A stretch of 32,364 nt of DNA from Oscillospiraceae bacterium (GCA_015064195.1 SVSO01000007.1:1-32364); one strand, 5' to 3'; shown: positions 7,669 to 15,870, counted from the first letter of the stretch. The notes: generated by a model not told the origin, from the sequence alone. Program-made: numbers and translations.

Positions 7669-7677
7669 TGGTATAAT
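7669..7677 (+). promoter_or_regulatory. Extended -10 promoter of ispD
   Basis: TGg followed by TATAAT (7672-7677) is a strong extended -10. No good -35 is seen 17 bases upstream; this may point to dependence on a factor binding the adjacent repeats. Confidence 0.65.
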
Positions 7678-7712
7678 AATAGTAAGAATTCTTGATAAAA
7701 GGATGGATTACC

Positions 7713-8474
7713 ATGGAAATATCGGCAAAGGATATTGCGGGGCTGCTGCGCACACTGTCCCGCACGGCAAACCAGCCCCATTTTACCTCCGCCATCATCG
7801 CCGCTGCCGGACGCGGTACCAGAATGTGCGATGAATCCGGCACCACCAAGCAGATGATGGAGCTTTGCGGCCTGCCCGTCATCGTCCGCACCCTGAAGGC
7901 ATTTGAAGAAAGTGCGCTCATCAATGAGATCATCGTCGTCGCGCTGGCGGAGGAGATCGAGATCTACGACCGCTACCGCTCCGAATATGGCCTTACCAAG
8001 ATTTCCGCCATTGTTCCCGGCGGCGATACCCGCCAGGAATCGGTGCTGTGCGGATTCGAGGCCATCTCCGACAAATCGGATTTTGTGGCGATCCACGACG
8101 GCGCACGCTGTCTCATCACCCCGGAAATGATCGACAAGGTGCTGAATGAAGCCTTCCGCAAGGGCGCGGCCACCGCTGCGGTCAAGGCCAGCGATACGGT
8201 TAAGCGGGCCGACATCAAGGGCTTCATCACGGAAACCATCAACCGGGACGAGCTGTGGCTGGCACAGACCCCCCAGATCTTCAAGACCGAGGTCTACCGT
8301 GCCGCCGCTTATGTAGCCAAAGAAGAAGGCTTCGCGGCAACGGACGACAATATGCTGGCCGAGCACGTGGGCTTTCAGGTGAAGCTGGTGGACTGCGGCA
8401 CGGACAATATCAAGATCACCACACCCGCTGACCTTGCCATTGCAGAGGTCATTCTCCGCCGCCGGACAAAATAA
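7713..8474 (+). CDS. ispD: 2-C-methyl-D-erythritol 4-phosphate cytidylyltransferase
   Basis: IspD couples MEP with CTP to give CDP-methylerythritol in the non-mevalonate isoprenoid pathway, in the cytoplasm. The 253-residue protein shows the nucleotidyltransferase glycine loop AAAGRGTRM (30-38), the conserved Lys of the KQ motif (46), a VPGGDTRQESVLCGFEA segment, VAIHDGARCLI, a TVKRADIKGFITETINRDELWLAQTPQIF block and ATDDNMLAEHVG, which together are diagnostic. I chose the ATG at 7713, 9 bases after AAAAGGA; an upstream in-frame TTG at 7692 precedes that site. Compared with most IspD proteins it has about 25 extra N-terminal residues before the glycine loop. The gene is alone, without ispF. 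A TarI-type CDP-ribitol enzyme is less likely because no partner reductase is present. Confidence 0.92.
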   Translation: MEISAKDIAGLLRTLSRTANQPHFTSAIIAAAGRGTRMCDESGTTKQMMELCGLPVIVRTLKAFEESALINEIIVVALAEEIEIYDRYRSEYGLTKISAIVPGGDTRQESVLCGFEAISDKSDFVAIHDGARCLITPEMIDKVLNEAFRKGAATAAVKASDTVKRADIKGFITETINRDELWLAQTPQIFKTEVYRAAAYVAKEEGFAATDDNMLAEHVGFQVKLVDCGTDNIKITTPADLAIAEVILRRRTK

Positions 8475-8479
8475 AGAGC

Positions 8480-8511
8480 GGCGGAGCATCCACCGTTATG
8501 AATGCTCCGCC
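8480..8511 (-). terminator. Terminator of the small minus-strand gene, shared with ispD
   Basis: A 10-bp stem GGCGGAGCAT/ATGCTCCGCC (8480-8489 with 8502-8511) is followed on the minus strand by CTCTTTATTTTG. It lies between two convergent genes. Confidence 0.6.
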
Positions 8512-8519
8512 GGCAGGAA

Positions 8520-8672
8520 TCAGTACTGCTCGCGCTCCATCTTGTTCTGGTTCTTGTTTTCGTTCTGATTCTTGTTCTGATTCTGGTTCTGCTGGTTCTT
8601 GTTCTGATTCTTGTTCTGGTTCTGCTGATTCTGATTCTGCTGGTTCTGATTCTGGTTTCTTTCGTTATTCAT
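8520..8672 (-). CDS. Asn/Gln/Lys-rich 50-residue small protein (novel)
   Basis: This is a short gene between ispD and manA, read on the minus strand. From the ATG at 8672 to the TGA at 8520-8522 there are 50 codons with no interruption. An AAGGAGATTTCGTC stretch gives a textbook ribosome binding site 9 bases before the ATG. After MNNER the protein is built only from N, Q, K and one E, as NQ/NK/NQQ repeats, until it ends KMEREQY. The DNA looks like a simple repeat (CTGGTTCTG units on the plus strand), but codon use mixes AAT/AAC and keeps one frame, which argues for selection on protein. There is no signal peptide or membrane segment; it is basic and surely disordered. I do not recognise the family. 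Gamma-type small acid-soluble spore proteins are similarly Gln/Asn-rich, but their characteristic segments are absent. Confidence 0.72.
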   Translation of the reverse strand: MNNERNQNQNQQNQNQQNQNKNQNKNQQNQNQNKNQNENKNQNKMEREQY

Positions 8673-8784
8673 GACGAAATCTCCTTCAAGCTATCCTGAT
8701 TTTTTAAGATTCCCGCAGGTGCGGAACTCTTACGAAATCAGTATTACCGCGAATTCATCAATTATACATCAACGGAGGCTAATT

Positions 8785-9744
8785 ATGCAGCGTTATCCCC
8801 TCAAACTCATCCCCGCCGTCAAGGAAATCATCTGGGGCGGCGATAAGCTGAAAAAATTTTACAACAAAAAAGCCGATTTTGACAAGCTGGCGGAAAGCTG
8901 GGAGCTGACTGTCCGTCCCGACGGCATGAGCGTCATCGGAAACGGCGAATATGCCGGCATGGAGCTGGGCGAGTACATCGAAAAAGCCGGTATGGACGTC
9001 ATCGCAAAGGGCTACGACGGCGACCGCTTCCCCCTGCTCATCAAATTCATCGATGCACGCGACTCTCTGTCCATTCAGGTGCATCCCAACGATGAATATT
9101 CCCTGCCTCATGAAAATGAGTACGGCAAGACGGAGATCTGGTACATCGTGGAGGCCGAGGAAGGCGCAGAGCTGGTATTCGGTCTGACCGAGGATTACAC
9201 CCCCGAAGCGTTTGACAAGGCGATCGCCGAAAATAACGTGGAATCCCTGCTTGGCCGGGTGAAGGTGCATCCCGGTGAGGTTTATTTCATCCCCGCCGGC
9301 CTTGTTCATGCTATCGGCGCAGGCACGCTCATCTGCGAGATCCAGCAGAATTCCAACGTGACCTACCGCGTCTACGATTACGGCAGACTGGGCAAGGATG
9401 GCAAGCCTCGCGAGCTTCACGTAGAGAAGGCAAAGGAAGCCATCATCAACCATCGTCCCGAAGATGTGGAGCGGCTCCGCTTTGCCGCCGCCAAGGAGCG
9501 CACACCCACACTTCTTGCAAGCTGTGACAAATTCAATCTGAACCGCTACGAATTCACCGAGCAGACCCTCACCGCCGATGAGACCAGCTTCCTGTCCCTC
9601 ACCTTCATCGAGGGCAGCGGCGTGATCGAAGCGAACGGCGCAAGCTATCCCTTCGACAAAGGCGATACCTACTACATCCCCGCCGGCATGGGCGAATTTT
9701 CCATGAAATCCACCGGTGCTGTCTGCATCGCGGCTTCGCTGTAA
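8785..9744 (+). CDS. manA: Mannose-6-phosphate isomerase, class I
   Basis: This zinc enzyme interconverts mannose-6-phosphate and fructose-6-phosphate in the cytoplasm. At 319 residues it is the short Bacillus-type class I form. The cupin zinc ligands are all visible: Q98 and H100 in SIQVHPND, E117 in KTEIWYI and H175 in PAGLVHAIG; the catalytic Arg is in NVTYRVYDYGR (195). The N-terminal IWGGDKL is also typical. GGAGG at 8774-8778 fixes the start at 8785; an upstream in-frame ATG at 8671 lies over the small gene's start and lacks a site. It is monocistronic, ending at a good terminator. It links exogenous mannose to glycolysis, in line with the sugar-use theme of the window. Confidence 0.93.
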   Translation: MQRYPLKLIPAVKEIIWGGDKLKKFYNKKADFDKLAESWELTVRPDGMSVIGNGEYAGMELGEYIEKAGMDVIAKGYDGDRFPLLIKFIDARDSLSIQVHPNDEYSLPHENEYGKTEIWYIVEAEEGAELVFGLTEDYTPEAFDKAIAENNVESLLGRVKVHPGEVYFIPAGLVHAIGAGTLICEIQQNSNVTYRVYDYGRLGKDGKPRELHVEKAKEAIINHRPEDVERLRFAAAKERTPTLLASCDKFNLNRYEFTEQTLTADETSFLSLTFIEGSGVIEANGASYPFDKGDTYYIPAGMGEFSMKSTGAVCIAASL

Positions 9745-9759
9745 AGAATGATCGTCAAC

Positions 9760-9787
9760 CACTCCTGCGGATGCAGGAGTGATTTTT
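9760..9787 (+). terminator. Terminator of manA
   Basis: A 9-bp stem CACTCCTGC/GCAGGAGTG (9760-9768 with 9773-9781) with a GGAT loop is followed by ATTTTTT. Confidence 0.9.
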
Positions 9788-9792
9788 TATGC

Positions 9793-9830
9793 AAAAAAAC
9801 GCTGCCCTCCGCATAAGCGGATAGGCAGCG
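9793..9830 (-). terminator. Terminator of the sugar ABC ATPase gene
   Basis: On the minus strand CGCTGCC...GGCAGCG (9830-9800) with an inner CCGC/GCGG stem is followed by seven Ts (A-run at 9793-9799). It faces the manA terminator, insulating two convergent genes. Confidence 0.85.
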
Positions 9831-9848
9831 ATTCTTTTTAAGTAAGGA

Positions 9849-10964
9849 TTAGTGAACGATGCACTTTTCGGTGTCCTTATCGAAGATGTGCAGTCTGGAG
9901 ATGTCCAGAGCAACCTTGATGGTGTCGCCGGCTCTTGCAGTGGAGCGGGAGGATACGCGAGCGGTGAGGGACTGCTCTTCGTCTGCAGCGAGGTACAGGA
10001 AGATTTCGTTACCCATAAGCTCGGTAACGTCAACGTTGCAGGTGATTACGCTGTCAGCCATGCTGGACAGGTACATGGGCTCGTCGTGGATGCACTCCGG
10101 ACGCAGACCTGCGATAACTTCCTTGTCGATGTAATCCTTGAGAGCGGGGTTGTTGCCCTTCTCGGAGGGAAGCTTGATGGAGTTGCCAGCGAAGTTGATG
10201 TAAACATCCTCGCCCTTCTTCTCCAGCTTCGCGTTGATGAAGTTCATCTGAGGAGTTCCGATGAAGCCTGCTACGAAGATGTTGCAGGGAGTATCGTACA
10301 GGTTCTGAGGAGAGTCAACCTGCTGGATCAGACCGTCCTTCATAACGACGATTCTGGTAGCCATGGTCATAGCCTCGACCTGGTCATGGGTAACGTAGAT
10401 AAAGGTGGTACCGAGTCTCTTGTGGAGCTTGGTAAGCTCGGTTCTCATTGCCGCACGGAGCTTAGCGTCCAGGTTGGACAGCGGCTCGTCGAGAAGGAAT
10501 ACCTTCGGGTCACGGACGATTGCACGACCGAGCGCAACACGCTGCTTCTGACCGCCGGACAGAGCCTTCGGCTTTCTGTCGAGCAGGTGGGTGATGTCGA
10601 GGATACGAGCTGCTTCCTCAACCTTACGCTTGATTTCTTCCTTCGGAACCTTGCGGAGCTTCAGACCGAATGCCATGTTATCAAACACGGACATATGCGG
10701 ATACAGAGCGTAGTTCTGGAACACCATCGCGATATCTCTGTCCTTCGGAGCTACGTCGTTGACGAGCTTGTCGCCGATGAAGAGCTCACCCTCGGTGATT
10801 TCCTCAAGACCTGCGATCATACGAAGAGTGGTGGACTTACCGCAGCCGGAAGGGCCGACGAAGATGATGAATTCCTTGTCCTTGATTTCAAGGCAGAAGT
10901 CGGATACAGCGGTAACGCCGCCCGGATACTTCTTATAGATATGCTTTAAAGATAAGCTTGCCAT
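9849..10964 (-). CDS. msmK: Sugar ABC transporter ATP-binding protein, UgpC/MsmK type
   Basis: This 371-residue ATPase powers CUT1-family sugar importers from the cytoplasmic side. It has Walker A GPSGCGKST (37-45), Q-loop VFQNYALYPH (81-90), signature LSGGQ (135-139), Walker B VFLLDE (155-160) and switch His193, followed by the roughly 130-residue TOBE/OB regulatory domain found in MalK, UgpC and MsmK. In Firmicutes one such ATPase commonly serves many different sugar permease/binding-protein sets. That fits here: the gene stands alone between its own promoter and terminator, and three sugar-type binding lipoproteins in the window lack any ATPase beside them. AAGGAGG precedes the ATG. The symbol is by family resemblance; MsiK or UgpC would be equally fair names. 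Confidence 0.92.
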   Translation of the reverse strand: MASLSLKHIYKKYPGGVTAVSDFCLEIKDKEFIIFVGPSGCGKSTTLRMIAGLEEITEGELFIGDKLVNDVAPKDRDIAMVFQNYALYPHMSVFDNMAFGLKLRKVPKEEIKRKVEEAARILDITHLLDRKPKALSGGQKQRVALGRAIVRDPKVFLLDEPLSNLDAKLRAAMRTELTKLHKRLGTTFIYVTHDQVEAMTMATRIVVMKDGLIQQVDSPQNLYDTPCNIFVAGFIGTPQMNFINAKLEKKGEDVYINFAGNSIKLPSEKGNNPALKDYIDKEVIAGLRPECIHDEPMYLSSMADSVITCNVDVTELMGNEIFLYLAADEEQSLTARVSSRSTARAGDTIKVALDISRLHIFDKDTEKCIVH

Positions 10965-11039
10965 GTTAAAATTTCCTCCTTAAGTTTTAAGATCGACACC
11001 TGTGGTGCCATCTCACAGCATTCTACTTCAACGTATAAT

Positions 11040-11068
11040 ATTGTACCAAATTTCATTGAAAATTGGAA
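11040..11068 (-). promoter_or_regulatory. Promoter of the sugar ABC ATPase gene
   Basis: On the minus strand a -35 TTCCAA (11068-11063), a 17-bp spacer and TACAAT (11045-11040) preceded by TGg. The transcript would have a leader of about 70 bases. The rest of the 10965-11180 gap is AT-rich and holds nothing else I can name. Confidence 0.65.
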
Positions 11069-11180
11069 GAGTCAAATCCCCAAATTTTCGGATTATTATT
11101 TGTAACCAATGCACAATTAAATCCGGGAAATTCGATGGAGCAGACAAATTTCATCTGTGTTTCTTTTAATTTATTAAAAA

Positions 11181-13934
11181 TCACCCCACCGAGATTTCCA
11201 TTCCCCCTTGGATTCCGCAGGGCAATTTTCCGTCACCTTTCACAAGAAGCCGCAGCTCATGCACTCCTGCAGCGGCATCAAAGCGTGCGCTGTATGCACC
11301 GTCGCCGTGCGTATCGTGCGCCGCCTCAGCACCGTCGATGTACACCCAGACCTCCGCCGCGCACAGGCGCTTCACGGTGAGTGTGCATTTTCCGTCAGCT
11401 GCGGGATTTGCCGATGTGGGAACATTGATAAATGCGCGGAAGAATTTGTAGCCCTCACCAAATCCGGGTAAGATAAAGCGCGGATCGAACCAGACCGGCT
11501 CAAGGGAATTCATGTCGTCATCGCCGATGGTCATGGTGGCATCCGGCATCTCGGTGTAGGTCTTGGATGTCACAGTCACACCGTTCACCGTCCGGCCGGC
11601 CGATGTATAGATATACGCCGGCATCTCAGCATCACGGATTTCAAGCGCGATCTCCGCCGATTCCAGTCCGTCGGCAGATGCGGCAAATTTTAATGTTTTC
11701 GCGCCGGGAAGGGTCTGCACGATGGCCTGTGCATGGCCGGCGAACAGACTGCGCTCCGGCAGATGGTCGCTCTCGTGGCAGTTGGGGTCGCCGTTGCCCA
11801 CGCCCAGCAGCACGCCGTCGCCTTCCAGCGTAAAATACAGCTTGTCCGATGCGGTTTCGACGGTATTGCCGTCCGCATCCTGCACGCTCAGGTTGATGAC
11901 GATGGCATCCATGCCGTCGTTCATCAGATAGGGACGATCCGGCTCGATGACGATCTTCACCGGCTTGCCCGCCGTGACGCACTCCGCTCTCACCAGCTCC
12001 ACGCCGCCGTTGTAGCCGATGGCTGTGATGGTGCCCGGCTCAAAGGGAACCTCCCAGCTTGCCAATGCACAGCAGTCGGAAGGCTTGCGCCCCAGCGATT
12101 TACCGTTGAGGATCAGTTCAACCTCCTCGCAGTTGGTGGCAGGCATGACGCGCACGGTGTCGCCTTCCTTCCAGTTCCAGTGAGGCGTGATGTGGATCAT
12201 GGGCGCAGGATCGAAGCAGGCCTTGTTCTGCCAGAAGGAATCCTTGGCAAAGCCGCAGGTATCCATGATGCCGAACTGAGAGCTGCAGGACGGCCATTTG
12301 AAGGGTGTCGGTTCACCGCGGTAATCGAAGCCGGTCCAGATGAAGATGCCGCCGAACCATTCATTCTCGCGAGTGAAGCGCCATGTATCCTTGATGTACT
12401 GGCCCCACGGCACGGTCTCCTCATCGTAGCAGGCCAGCACGTTGGCATCCATGTCGGTCTTGTAGCAGCCGCGGGTCGTGACGGCACTGTTGTTTTCCGA
12501 GCCGACGATGGGCTGATCGGGGTATAGCTTGCGATAGCCCAGAATGCCGTCCGGCAGTGCATAGTTGATGCCGGTCACATCCATGAAATTCGCCGCGCCG
12601 CACGCATCGTTGTAGCCGCCGTTCATGGCACCGGTGATCAGCCGGCTGTCATCCAGCCGGAGCACTGCGGCCTTCATGCGGCGGAAAATGTTGCCGCCTT
12701 CGTGCGTGCCCTGCATGGGCTCTTCATTAAAGAGGGAGTACATGACCACCGACGGATGGTTGCGGTCGCGCTTTACCATCGCCTCCACGTGGCCGATGAC
12801 CTCGGGGCGGGCTTCAAACCGGCGGTTTTCGTCCATGACCAGCAAGCCGTACTCATCGCAGGCATCCAGCACTGCCTTGGTTGGCATATTGTGGGAACAG
12901 CGGTAGGCATTTGTTCCCATCTCCTTCAGGCGGCGGATGCGGTAATACTGGATGGAATCCGGCACTGCCACGCCCACACCTGCGTGATCCTGATGATTGC
13001 AGGTGCCCATGAGCTTGATGGGGCGGCCGTTCAGGAAGAAGCCGTGATCCTTGTCCACCGAGAAGGTGCGGAAGCCGATGCGCGTCTCCTCCGCGTCAAT
13101 GACCGTATCGCCGGAGATGAGGGAAATCTTCGCCGTGTACAGCTTGGGGTCGATCACATCCCACCGCGCAGGATTGTTCACCCGGAGCATATGGGAAACC
13201 TTCACGCGGCTGTCGCCCGCTGCCGTCACCGGCTCGGAAATGCCGGATGCGATGAGCGTATCGCCGTCGAAAATTTCGGTTTTAATGTAAGCTGTGCCGT
13301 TTTCGTAGGCGGAATTTTCAACCGTCGCCTCGCAGTATACATCCCAGTCATTGGCAGTGGTCTCATCCAGCGACGGCTTTAAGAAAATGCTGTCGTGGGC
13401 GAGATGGAGCAGCTCCTTCACATACAGCTTTACATGGCGATAGATGCCTGCGCCCTCATACCACCAGCCCTCGGTGGTCAGGCCGTCGATCTTCACCGCC
13501 AGCGTATTCACCCGATCGCCGAAGAATGCGCGGTCGGTGATATCGATGTCCAGCGGCGCATATGCACTGAATGAGCGGCCCATCAGCGAGCCGTTGAGGT
13601 AAACCTCCGCCGTCACCGCCATGCCCTCAAAGGAGAGCATCAGATGCTTGCCTGCGCATTTCTCAGGCAGCTTGAAGCTTTTTCTGTACCACGCATTGTC
13701 GCGGCCCTTGTAGCCGTGTGAGTGGAGATTTTCCGCGCCGAATTCCGATTCGGTGAGATAATCGTGGGGAATATCCAGCACACGCCATGCCGAATCGTCA
13801 AAGTCCGGATTCGGCACACCGAACGTCTGCCCCGCTTTGGATGAATTGTAGGAATCGCCGTGACTTTTCATGGTGACACGCTCGTCGCCCAACTTGAATC
13901 GCCATTCCTTATCAAGAATGAATGTCTGCCTCAT
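11181..13934 (-). CDS. Glycoside hydrolase family 2 (beta-galactosidase-like), cytoplasmic
   Basis: This 917-residue protein has the full GH2 layout: sugar-binding jelly-roll (about 1-170, with WYRKSF and EGWWYEGAGIYRHVKL), Ig-like domain (about 180-295), TIM barrel (about 295-600), a DUF4982-like beta domain (about 610-680), a GH2 C-terminal Ig-like domain (about 690-785) and a further beta-sandwich to the end. The acid/base Glu is at 404 in SLFNEEP and the nucleophile is probably Glu480 in IVGSENNS. No signal peptide is seen, so it acts on imported oligosaccharides or glycosides. I start it at 13934, 8-9 bases after AAAGGAA; an in-frame ATG at 13952 overlaps the upstream stop but has no binding site. 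It is the last gene of the HAAS-DUF4097 operon. The exact glycosidic linkage (galactoside or other beta-hexoside) is uncertain. Confidence 0.93.
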   Translation of the reverse strand: MRQTFILDKEWRFKLGDERVTMKSHGDSYNSSKAGQTFGVPNPDFDDSAWRVLDIPHDYLTESEFGAENLHSHGYKGRDNAWYRKSFKLPEKCAGKHLMLSFEGMAVTAEVYLNGSLMGRSFSAYAPLDIDITDRAFFGDRVNTLAVKIDGLTTEGWWYEGAGIYRHVKLYVKELLHLAHDSIFLKPSLDETTANDWDVYCEATVENSAYENGTAYIKTEIFDGDTLIASGISEPVTAAGDSRVKVSHMLRVNNPARWDVIDPKLYTAKISLISGDTVIDAEETRIGFRTFSVDKDHGFFLNGRPIKLMGTCNHQDHAGVGVAVPDSIQYYRIRRLKEMGTNAYRCSHNMPTKAVLDACDEYGLLVMDENRRFEARPEVIGHVEAMVKRDRNHPSVVMYSLFNEEPMQGTHEGGNIFRRMKAAVLRLDDSRLITGAMNGGYNDACGAANFMDVTGINYALPDGILGYRKLYPDQPIVGSENNSAVTTRGCYKTDMDANVLACYDEETVPWGQYIKDTWRFTRENEWFGGIFIWTGFDYRGEPTPFKWPSCSSQFGIMDTCGFAKDSFWQNKACFDPAPMIHITPHWNWKEGDTVRVMPATNCEEVELILNGKSLGRKPSDCCALASWEVPFEPGTITAIGYNGGVELVRAECVTAGKPVKIVIEPDRPYLMNDGMDAIVINLSVQDADGNTVETASDKLYFTLEGDGVLLGVGNGDPNCHESDHLPERSLFAGHAQAIVQTLPGAKTLKFAASADGLESAEIALEIRDAEMPAYIYTSAGRTVNGVTVTSKTYTEMPDATMTIGDDDMNSLEPVWFDPRFILPGFGEGYKFFRAFINVPTSANPAADGKCTLTVKRLCAAEVWVYIDGAEAAHDTHGDGAYSARFDAAAGVHELRLLVKGDGKLPCGIQGGMEISVG

Positions 13935-13951
13935 AATCTGTGTTCCTTTCA

Positions 13952-14860
13952 TTAACCGACCGGGTTCCCGCTTGTCAGCGTAATATCTCCGGTTCCGATG
14001 TCAACATTAATTTTATCATAGGTGGGAAGGTCATTTCGCTCATAGGAGCCCTCCGGCATCTCGCCGTCAATCTGAATCTTGCCCACAATGGTTGTCGCCC
14101 TGATATTGTACAGTCCGATGCTGTGATCGGAGGTGTAGATAAGATCGCCGGTATCGATCTTCGCCGTCAGCTTTTTGATCACCGCGCTTGCATCCACGTT
14201 TCCTGTGGTGATGGTAAAATCGCCGGCGGAGAAGGAGCTTTGATCGACGGTCACATTGCCCGTGCCGATGGCTGCATTCAGCGTGGAGGTGGAGCTGACA
14301 TTTGTGACGGTGAGATTGCCTGTGCCGATCTCCGCGATATAATCGGTGGCCGTGGTGCAGTCCCGGATCTCGATATCGCCTGAATCCAGCCGGCAGTCCA
14401 CGGATTTCACCGGATAATCGGCGCAGAGGTAGATGTTGACGGTCTTCTGCAGGCCGCTGATGTTGTAATAGTTGATGAGACTGCGCAGTCCCTTGAAATT
14501 CATCACAAGAGACGCAATGCCCGACATCTTGGTGTAATCCGAATTGTTGCTGATCATCAGATTGCGGTTTGCGCTGGAGAATTCATACATTCCGTCCGCA
14601 AAATTGACAAGCTCCACATACGGCTTTGCCGCGCCGCCGATGATGTTGATCTTCGCATCCTTCACATTGACGGTGATCTTGCCGATGCTGTCCGAATCGT
14701 AATCGTAGCGGTAGATGTAGTTGCCCGCATCGTCATCGGGCGTATTCACAAGCTCTATGCCCTCGGTGTTGGCCATGCCCTGCGCCACACCCACCACAGA
14801 AAAGCCGGTGATGACCAGAATGATCGATACAACAAGAAAAATTATGGATGTAGGCTTCAC
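13952..14860 (-). CDS. DUF4097-family membrane-anchored beta-repeat protein
   Basis: This 302-residue protein begins with one membrane anchor (about residues 5-27). The rest is a series of short beta repeats with IGTGNLTV, IGTGNVTV, TTGNVDAS, DTGDLIYT and IGTGDITL, the ladder-like parallel beta pattern of DUF4097 ('putative adhesin') proteins. I chose the GTG at 14860: it overlaps the upstream stop as GTGA and lies 11 bases after AAGGGA; an earlier GTG at 14872 sits directly on that site. DUF4097 and HAAS/DUF1700 genes normally travel together as a membrane sensing module in Firmicutes, and here they overlap. Biochemical function of the family is not established; an envelope-stress or signalling role is inferred. 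Confidence 0.85.
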   Translation of the reverse strand: MKPTSIIFLVVSIILVITGFSVVGVAQGMANTEGIELVNTPDDDAGNYIYRYDYDSDSIGKITVNVKDAKINIIGGAAKPYVELVNFADGMYEFSSANRNLMISNNSDYTKMSGIASLVMNFKGLRSLINYYNISGLQKTVNIYLCADYPVKSVDCRLDSGDIEIRDCTTATDYIAEIGTGNLTVTNVSSTSTLNAAIGTGNVTVDQSSFSAGDFTITTGNVDASAVIKKLTAKIDTGDLIYTSDHSIGLYNIRATTIVGKIQIDGEMPEGSYERNDLPTYDKINVDIGTGDITLTSGNPVG

Positions 14861-15720
14861 AGCTTGGCACACTCCCTTCTGAGATAATTGAACAGCTGAA
14901 CCAGCTTTTTAATGACAAATTTAAACAGCCGGCCAACCAGTCGGATGATGAGCGGCATGAGACGTACTGCGAAATTGTAGAGCAGAATGCCGGCGAACAT
15001 GACCACGCCCGCCACAATAACGCCCGCGCCGATCTCATAAAGGCCGACGGAAACAACGCTGAACAGCTGGATGATGCCGTAGATAATGCCCACCAGCGAC
15101 ACTGCCGAGCCAGCGGCCACCATTGCGATCAGCACCGCCACCGATGCGAGAATGAGACCGATGAGTGCGATCCAGACAGCCGCAAAGATGCCAAGCCCCG
15201 CCAGTGCCAGCGGAATGGTCACAGGCAGGCTGACGCCGAACAGAACCCAGAACATGGTGCTGTTGGGGATCGGCTCTTTTTCCACATAATCGGGCAGTCG
15301 GTTTGACGTGCCGTCATCCTGCGGGATCTCCTCCAGCGCATCGATGTCCTCATCGGTGACGACAGCCTCCGCCTCCGCAGTCTCCGCCGTATCCATTTCG
15401 TCCACCGGCACCAGTCCCGTAGGCGCATCCTCCACCAGCTCGTATTCCTCCTCCGGCTCCTCCTTCACCGCATTCACGGTCATGGTCCGCTCGGCAAGGC
15501 GTGTGATCTCGTCGTTGCGCTCCGCCACCTGCGCGGCGATATTGTCGGCGATGGTGTCAATGTCGTTCAGTGCCTCCGCGCTGATCTGATTCGGATCGGA
15601 CACCATCCGGTCATAAAATCGATCGAACCGCTCCATATACGGACGGATGTCCTCATCGGAAAGTCCGCGCTCGATGAGGGCTGCGTTCAATCTGTCAAGA
15701 AAGCTCTGTTTATCCGTCAT
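14857..15720 (-). CDS. HAAS/DUF1700-type integral membrane protein
   Basis: This 287-residue protein has an N-terminal helical HAAS-like domain (about 1-75; SFLDRLNAALIERGLSDEDIRPYMERFDRFYDRM is the typical opening), an acidic linker (about 85-155, rich in E, D and T), then three or four hydrophobic segments between about 157 and 262, and a basic amphipathic tail. In relatives this protein follows a PadR-family regulator and is thought to tune it through the HAAS domain; no PadR gene is beside it here. AGGAGG lies 13 bases before the ATG, a slightly long spacing. It is the first gene of a three-gene minus-strand operon with DUF4097 and GH2 and is divergent from trmB. Confidence 0.82.
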   Translation of the reverse strand: MTDKQSFLDRLNAALIERGLSDEDIRPYMERFDRFYDRMVSDPNQISAEALNDIDTIADNIAAQVAERNDEITRLAERTMTVNAVKEEPEEEYELVEDAPTGLVPVDEMDTAETAEAEAVVTDEDIDALEEIPQDDGTSNRLPDYVEKEPIPNSTMFWVLFGVSLPVTIPLALAGLGIFAAVWIALIGLILASVAVLIAMVAAGSAVSLVGIIYGIIQLFSVVSVGLYEIGAGVIVAGVVMFAGILLYNFAVRLMPLIIRLVGRLFKFVIKKLVQLFNYLRRECAKL

Positions 15721-15773
15721 CGGTCAAATCTGTCCTCCTCAATGAAATTTCTGAGAAAAATTTAAAATTTATC

Positions 15774-15803
15774 TTCCAATCGTACCGGTTTATGTGGTAT
15801 AAT
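15774..15803 (+). promoter_or_regulatory. Promoter of trmB
   Basis: TTCCAA (15774-15779), an 18-bp spacer and TATAAT (15798-15803) preceded by TGg (extended -10). Confidence 0.75.
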
Positions 15804-15810
15804 ATAGGTA

Positions 15811-15825
15811 TGCGTCAATGACGCA
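15811..15825 (+). promoter_or_regulatory. Perfect dyad at the trmB transcription start
   Basis: TGCGTCA and TGACGCA flank a single central A. The dyad covers the expected +1 to about +15, the classic place for a repressor operator. It is too tight for a stable RNA hairpin (the arms would leave a one-base loop), favouring a DNA-binding site. Confidence 0.5.
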
Positions 15826-15870
15826 GATCATCATACTACTATTTTACCAAAAAAGGGAGCAAATTGCAAG

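Noticed and set aside
8521..8670. CRISPR-like or satellite repeat array of CTGGTTCTG-type units.
   Set aside because: Units are 6-9 bases with no spacers, and the stretch is one clean minus-strand coding frame with a ribosome binding site.
8671..8784. Upstream start for manA at 8671.
   Set aside because: It has no ribosome binding site and lies in the shared intergenic region; GGAGG before 8785 decides.
10965..11180. Possible small gene or RNA in the gap between the sugar ATPase and GH2.
   Set aside because: Apart from the ATPase promoter, the AT-rich sequence shows no ribosome binding site with an open frame and no stable hairpin.
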